A DNA stretch of 64,000 bases, from contig NZ_LR746496.1 in the NCBI RefSeq assembly GCF_902729405.1, forward strand, positions 1,364,001 to 1,428,000, written 5' to 3'. The position numbers were made by a program, and so were the translations under genes. The notes beneath the pieces are model-generated. The model was not told the DNA's origin, searched no databases, and was given only the letters and a program-made list of their open reading frames with translations. Below are positions 62,166 through 64,000 of this stretch, in pieces (position 1 is the first letter of the stretch; each line of letters opens with the position of its first letter). This stretch comes from Acididesulfobacillus acetoxydans (lineage in GTDB: Bacteria > Bacillota > Desulfitobacteriia > Desulfitobacteriales > Desulfitobacteriaceae).

Positions 62166-62747
62166 GTGCACAGGACTTTCAAGGGGGTTTTGGCGGATAG
62201 TCGGATTGTTCCCGCAGTGAAACATTTGCAGGATTTAGCGGAAGTCCTCAAGATCCCCTGGGTATCCGTGATCTTTCTTCTCGGCGGGGAAATCGGCGGC
62301 CTGGATGAGGCTTTGCGCATGTCGCGGAAGCATCCCGAGAAATTTATTTTTGTTCATCTGGATTTGCTGGAGGGTATCGGCAAGGACGCGGCAGGGATTC
62401 GTTTTCTCAAACACTTGGGATTGCAAGGTGTGGTCTCGGTAAAGTGGCAGCTGCTGAAGTATGCCAAAGAACAGCACATGCTTACCGTGCAGCGGCTGTT
62501 TCTGGTGGATTCGGAAGCCATACACACCGGATTGCGGGTGATAAGCAAAGTCACCCCGGATGCCCTCGAAGTCCTTCCTGCCACAGTGCCGAAATTTGCG
62601 ATTGAACAATTTCGCCAGGCGACTGACCTCAGTATCCTCGGAGGCGGGCTCTTGCGGGATGAGGCGGATGTCCGTCTGGCTCTCTTAAATGGGCTCACGG
62701 CCGTGACGGCCAGTCGCCGGGATATTTGGAACCTGCATTTGACGTAA
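62166..62747 (+). CDS. glpP: Glycerol-3-phosphate-responsive antiterminator GlpP
   Basis: A 193-residue TIM-barrel-like RNA-binding regulator. Family marks are VSVIFLLGGEIGGL near 35, KFIFVHLDLLEGIGKD near 58-73, GVVSVKWQLLKYAK near 88 and SILGGGLLRDEADV near 158. With glycerol-3-phosphate bound, GlpP lets polymerase pass leader terminators of glp genes. The next gene is a glycerol-3-phosphate dehydrogenase with such a terminator in front, so it is the direct target. GTG start with a GGGGCAAGGA-like ribosome site. Confidence 0.92.
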   Translation: MHRTFKGVLADSRIVPAVKHLQDLAEVLKIPWVSVIFLLGGEIGGLDEALRMSRKHPEKFIFVHLDLLEGIGKDAAGIRFLKHLGLQGVVSVKWQLLKYAKEQHMLTVQRLFLVDSEAIHTGLRVISKVTPDALEVLPATVPKFAIEQFRQATDLSILGGGLLRDEADVRLALLNGLTAVTASRRDIWNLHLT

Positions 62748-62894
62748 AAGCTAATGAGGCGTAAAATAACATTGACCAGAAAAAGTGCTGTGGACTCAGT
62801 AGATAAGCAGGGTCATGCCGACCCGGTAAAGTTGGGTGCCGGAAAAGTCAAGACGGATAAAATTTGATGAAAGCTTGGCTGAGAGAGCGGGAGA

Positions 62895-62945
62895 AGCCAC
62901 CGGAGAAAGCGTCTGAGGGACGGTTTCTGCGGTGGCTATTTGTTT
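62895..62945 (+). terminator. GlpP-type leader terminator before glycerol-3-phosphate dehydrogenase
   Basis: AGCCACCG (62895-62902) pairs with CGGTGGCT (62930-62937), extended inside by GAAAGCGTC/GACGGTTTC, then ATTTGTTT. It lies about 20 bases upstream of the dehydrogenase start and is the expected place of GlpP antitermination. Confidence 0.75.
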
Positions 62946-62966
62946 GGTAAGGGCGGGGAAGAAGAC

Positions 62967-64000
62967 ATGGTGCGTTATTCGGCGCAAGTGGTTATCATCG
63001 GCGGGGGGGCGACAGGTGTCGGTATATTGCGGGACCTGAGCCTGAGAGGCATATCTTCCATCCTGGTGGAGCAGGGGGACTTGGCGCACGGTACCAGTTC
63101 ACGGTTCCACGGCCTTTTGCACAGCGGGGCCCGTTATGCGGTCAAAGATCCGGTTTCGGCGGCCGAATGCATTCGGGAAAATAACATCCTCAAGCAGATC
63201 GCACCCGAATGTGTGGCAGCTACGGGAGGATGGTTTGTCCAATTACCGGGGGATGAGGTTGACTACGCACAAGCCTGGCTCAAGGGGTGTGAGAGAACGG
63301 GGATTCCGGTGCACGAAGTTCCCCTGGAGGAAGCCCTGAAAAGGGAACCTCTGTTGGCGAAAGAAGCCCTGCGCGTGTTTGAAGTGCCGGACGCCGCGGT
63401 GGACGGCTTTAAACTGGTCTGGGAGAACGCGAAGTCCGCCCGCCGCTGCGGAGGACGCTATCTGACTTACCACAGGGTGGAGGCGATTCTGCGCGAAGGG
63501 GAGGGAGTGGCCGGAGTTCGGGGAGAAAATCTTCTCACAGGGGAAAGTTTCACGGTTGAGGCCGGAATGGTTGTGAATGCGACCGGAGCCTGGGCCGATC
63601 GGCTGGCGGCTTCGGCGGGCGCTTCCTTGGAAGTAGTGCGCGATAAGGGAATACTTCTGGCTTTCAACCACAGACTCTTTCAGCGCGTGATCAACCGTCT
63701 GCGCCCTCCCGGAGACGGGGATATTTTCGTACCTCACGAAACCATAACGATTCTTGGGACCACATCTGAGTGGGTTGATACTCCTTCGGATAATCAACCC
63801 AGCGACCGGGAGGTGGAGCGAATGATGACTCTGGGTAAGGCACTCCTCCCGGGAATCGCCGAGAAAAGGGTGATCCGCGCTTTTGCCGGAGTCAGGCCGC
63901 TGCACCGGAGCGACAGCGAATGGGCGGAGGGGTCTGAAGGGGGAAGGGTGGAAGAAGGAAGGGGGCGTGCGGTCAGCCGGACTTTTGCCTTGATCGACCA
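62967..64000 (+). CDS. glpA: FAD-dependent glycerol-3-phosphate dehydrogenase (cut by window end)
   Basis: The first 344 residues of a flavoprotein that oxidises glycerol-3-phosphate to dihydroxyacetone phosphate at the membrane. The FAD fold begins VVIIGGGATGVGILRDLSLRG, followed by HGTSSRFHGLLHSGARYAVKD, the family's substrate-loop motif. The frame runs off the window, so length and a possible GlpA-type C-terminal [2Fe-2S] domain cannot be judged. ATG 62967 has GGGCGGGGAAG upstream. Confidence 0.9.
   Translation, partial: MVRYSAQVVIIGGGATGVGILRDLSLRGISSILVEQGDLAHGTSSRFHGLLHSGARYAVKDPVSAAECIRENNILKQIAPECVAATGGWFVQLPGDEVDYAQAWLKGCERTGIPVHEVPLEEALKREPLLAKEALRVFEVPDAAVDGFKLVWENAKSARRCGGRYLTYHRVEAILREGEGVAGVRGENLLTGESFTVEAGMVVNATGAWADRLAASAGASLEVVRDKGILLAFNHRLFQRVINRLRPPGDGDIFVPHETITILGTTSEWVDTPSDNQPSDREVERMMTLGKALLPGIAEKRVIRAFAGVRPLHRSDSEWAEGSEGGRVEEGRGRAVSRTFALID

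Overview
The window reads like a chromosomal segment of an anaerobic, spore-forming-type Firmicute close to Desulfitobacterium/Desulfosporosinus (Peptococcaceae). This is inferred from gene content, not from a marker gene: many non-pyrrolysine MttB-family methyltransferases with small corrinoid proteins, a methyl-tetrahydrofolate methyltransferase of the MtgA type, strong AGGAGG-like ribosome sites with many GTG and TTG starts, a GlpP antiterminator and a tungsten aldehyde oxidoreductase. Gene density is high. No rRNA, tRNA, CRISPR array or intact insertion sequence was seen.

Layout. 1-5.7 kb is accessory: a small hypothetical gene, a structured leader before an amidohydrolase, an MFS exporter, and decayed ORFs. 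5.8-9.2 kb encodes two sigma-54 enhancer-binding activators. 9.4-26.4 kb is the core methyl-transfer region. It holds three corrinoid-protein genes and four MttB-family methyltransferases in three blocks, with a glycine-betaine-type ABC transporter and a Liv-type ABC transporter between the first two. Canonical sigma-54 -24/-12 promoters stand in front of the first corrinoid gene (9528), the transporter operon (13581) and the second corrinoid gene (21656), each with palindromic upstream sites. 26.4-30 kb adds a hydantoinase/oxoprolinase-family ATPase, a DUF1638 protein and the MtgA-like enzyme that would pass methyl groups to tetrahydrofolate.

30.2-46.3 kb is a choline/betaine region: a GbsR regulator, an iron-type alcohol dehydrogenase (choline to betaine aldehyde), an APC permease, betaine aldehyde dehydrogenase, a fifth MttB-like protein, a tungsten aldehyde:ferredoxin oxidoreductase with its four-cluster ferredoxin, a deleted second copy of the aldehyde dehydrogenase, an OpuC-type betaine importer and an FAD oxidoreductase. 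The same promoter/operator layout (TATAAT, then a TGTAS-N5-GTACA palindrome 12 bp later) occurs before gbsR and before the deleted copy, which suggests one GbsR regulon.

46.3-47.5 kb is a scar of gene fragments (solute-binding protein, Uma2, Fic). 47.8-64 kb is mostly housekeeping or general: RecQ, a frameshifted OPT transporter, pyrimidine-nucleoside phosphorylase, the AmmeMemoRadiSam pair, a two-component system with a Met-rich sensor, Mn-catalase, DoxX, a TrmO with a His-rich tail, an AbrB-RelE fusion, and GlpP with the start of a glycerol-3-phosphate dehydrogenase behind a leader terminator.

How it could work together (inference): choline and quaternary amines are imported, choline is oxidised to glycine betaine, MttB-like enzymes move a methyl group to the corrinoid proteins, and MtgA passes it to tetrahydrofolate. 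The aldehyde oxidoreductase could supply low-potential ferredoxin at the betaine-aldehyde step. The most interesting points are the two-class arrangement of the methyltransferases under two kinds of sigma-54 upstream site, the aldehyde oxidoreductase beside an MttB-like protein, the shared GbsR operator, and the AbrB-RelE fusion.
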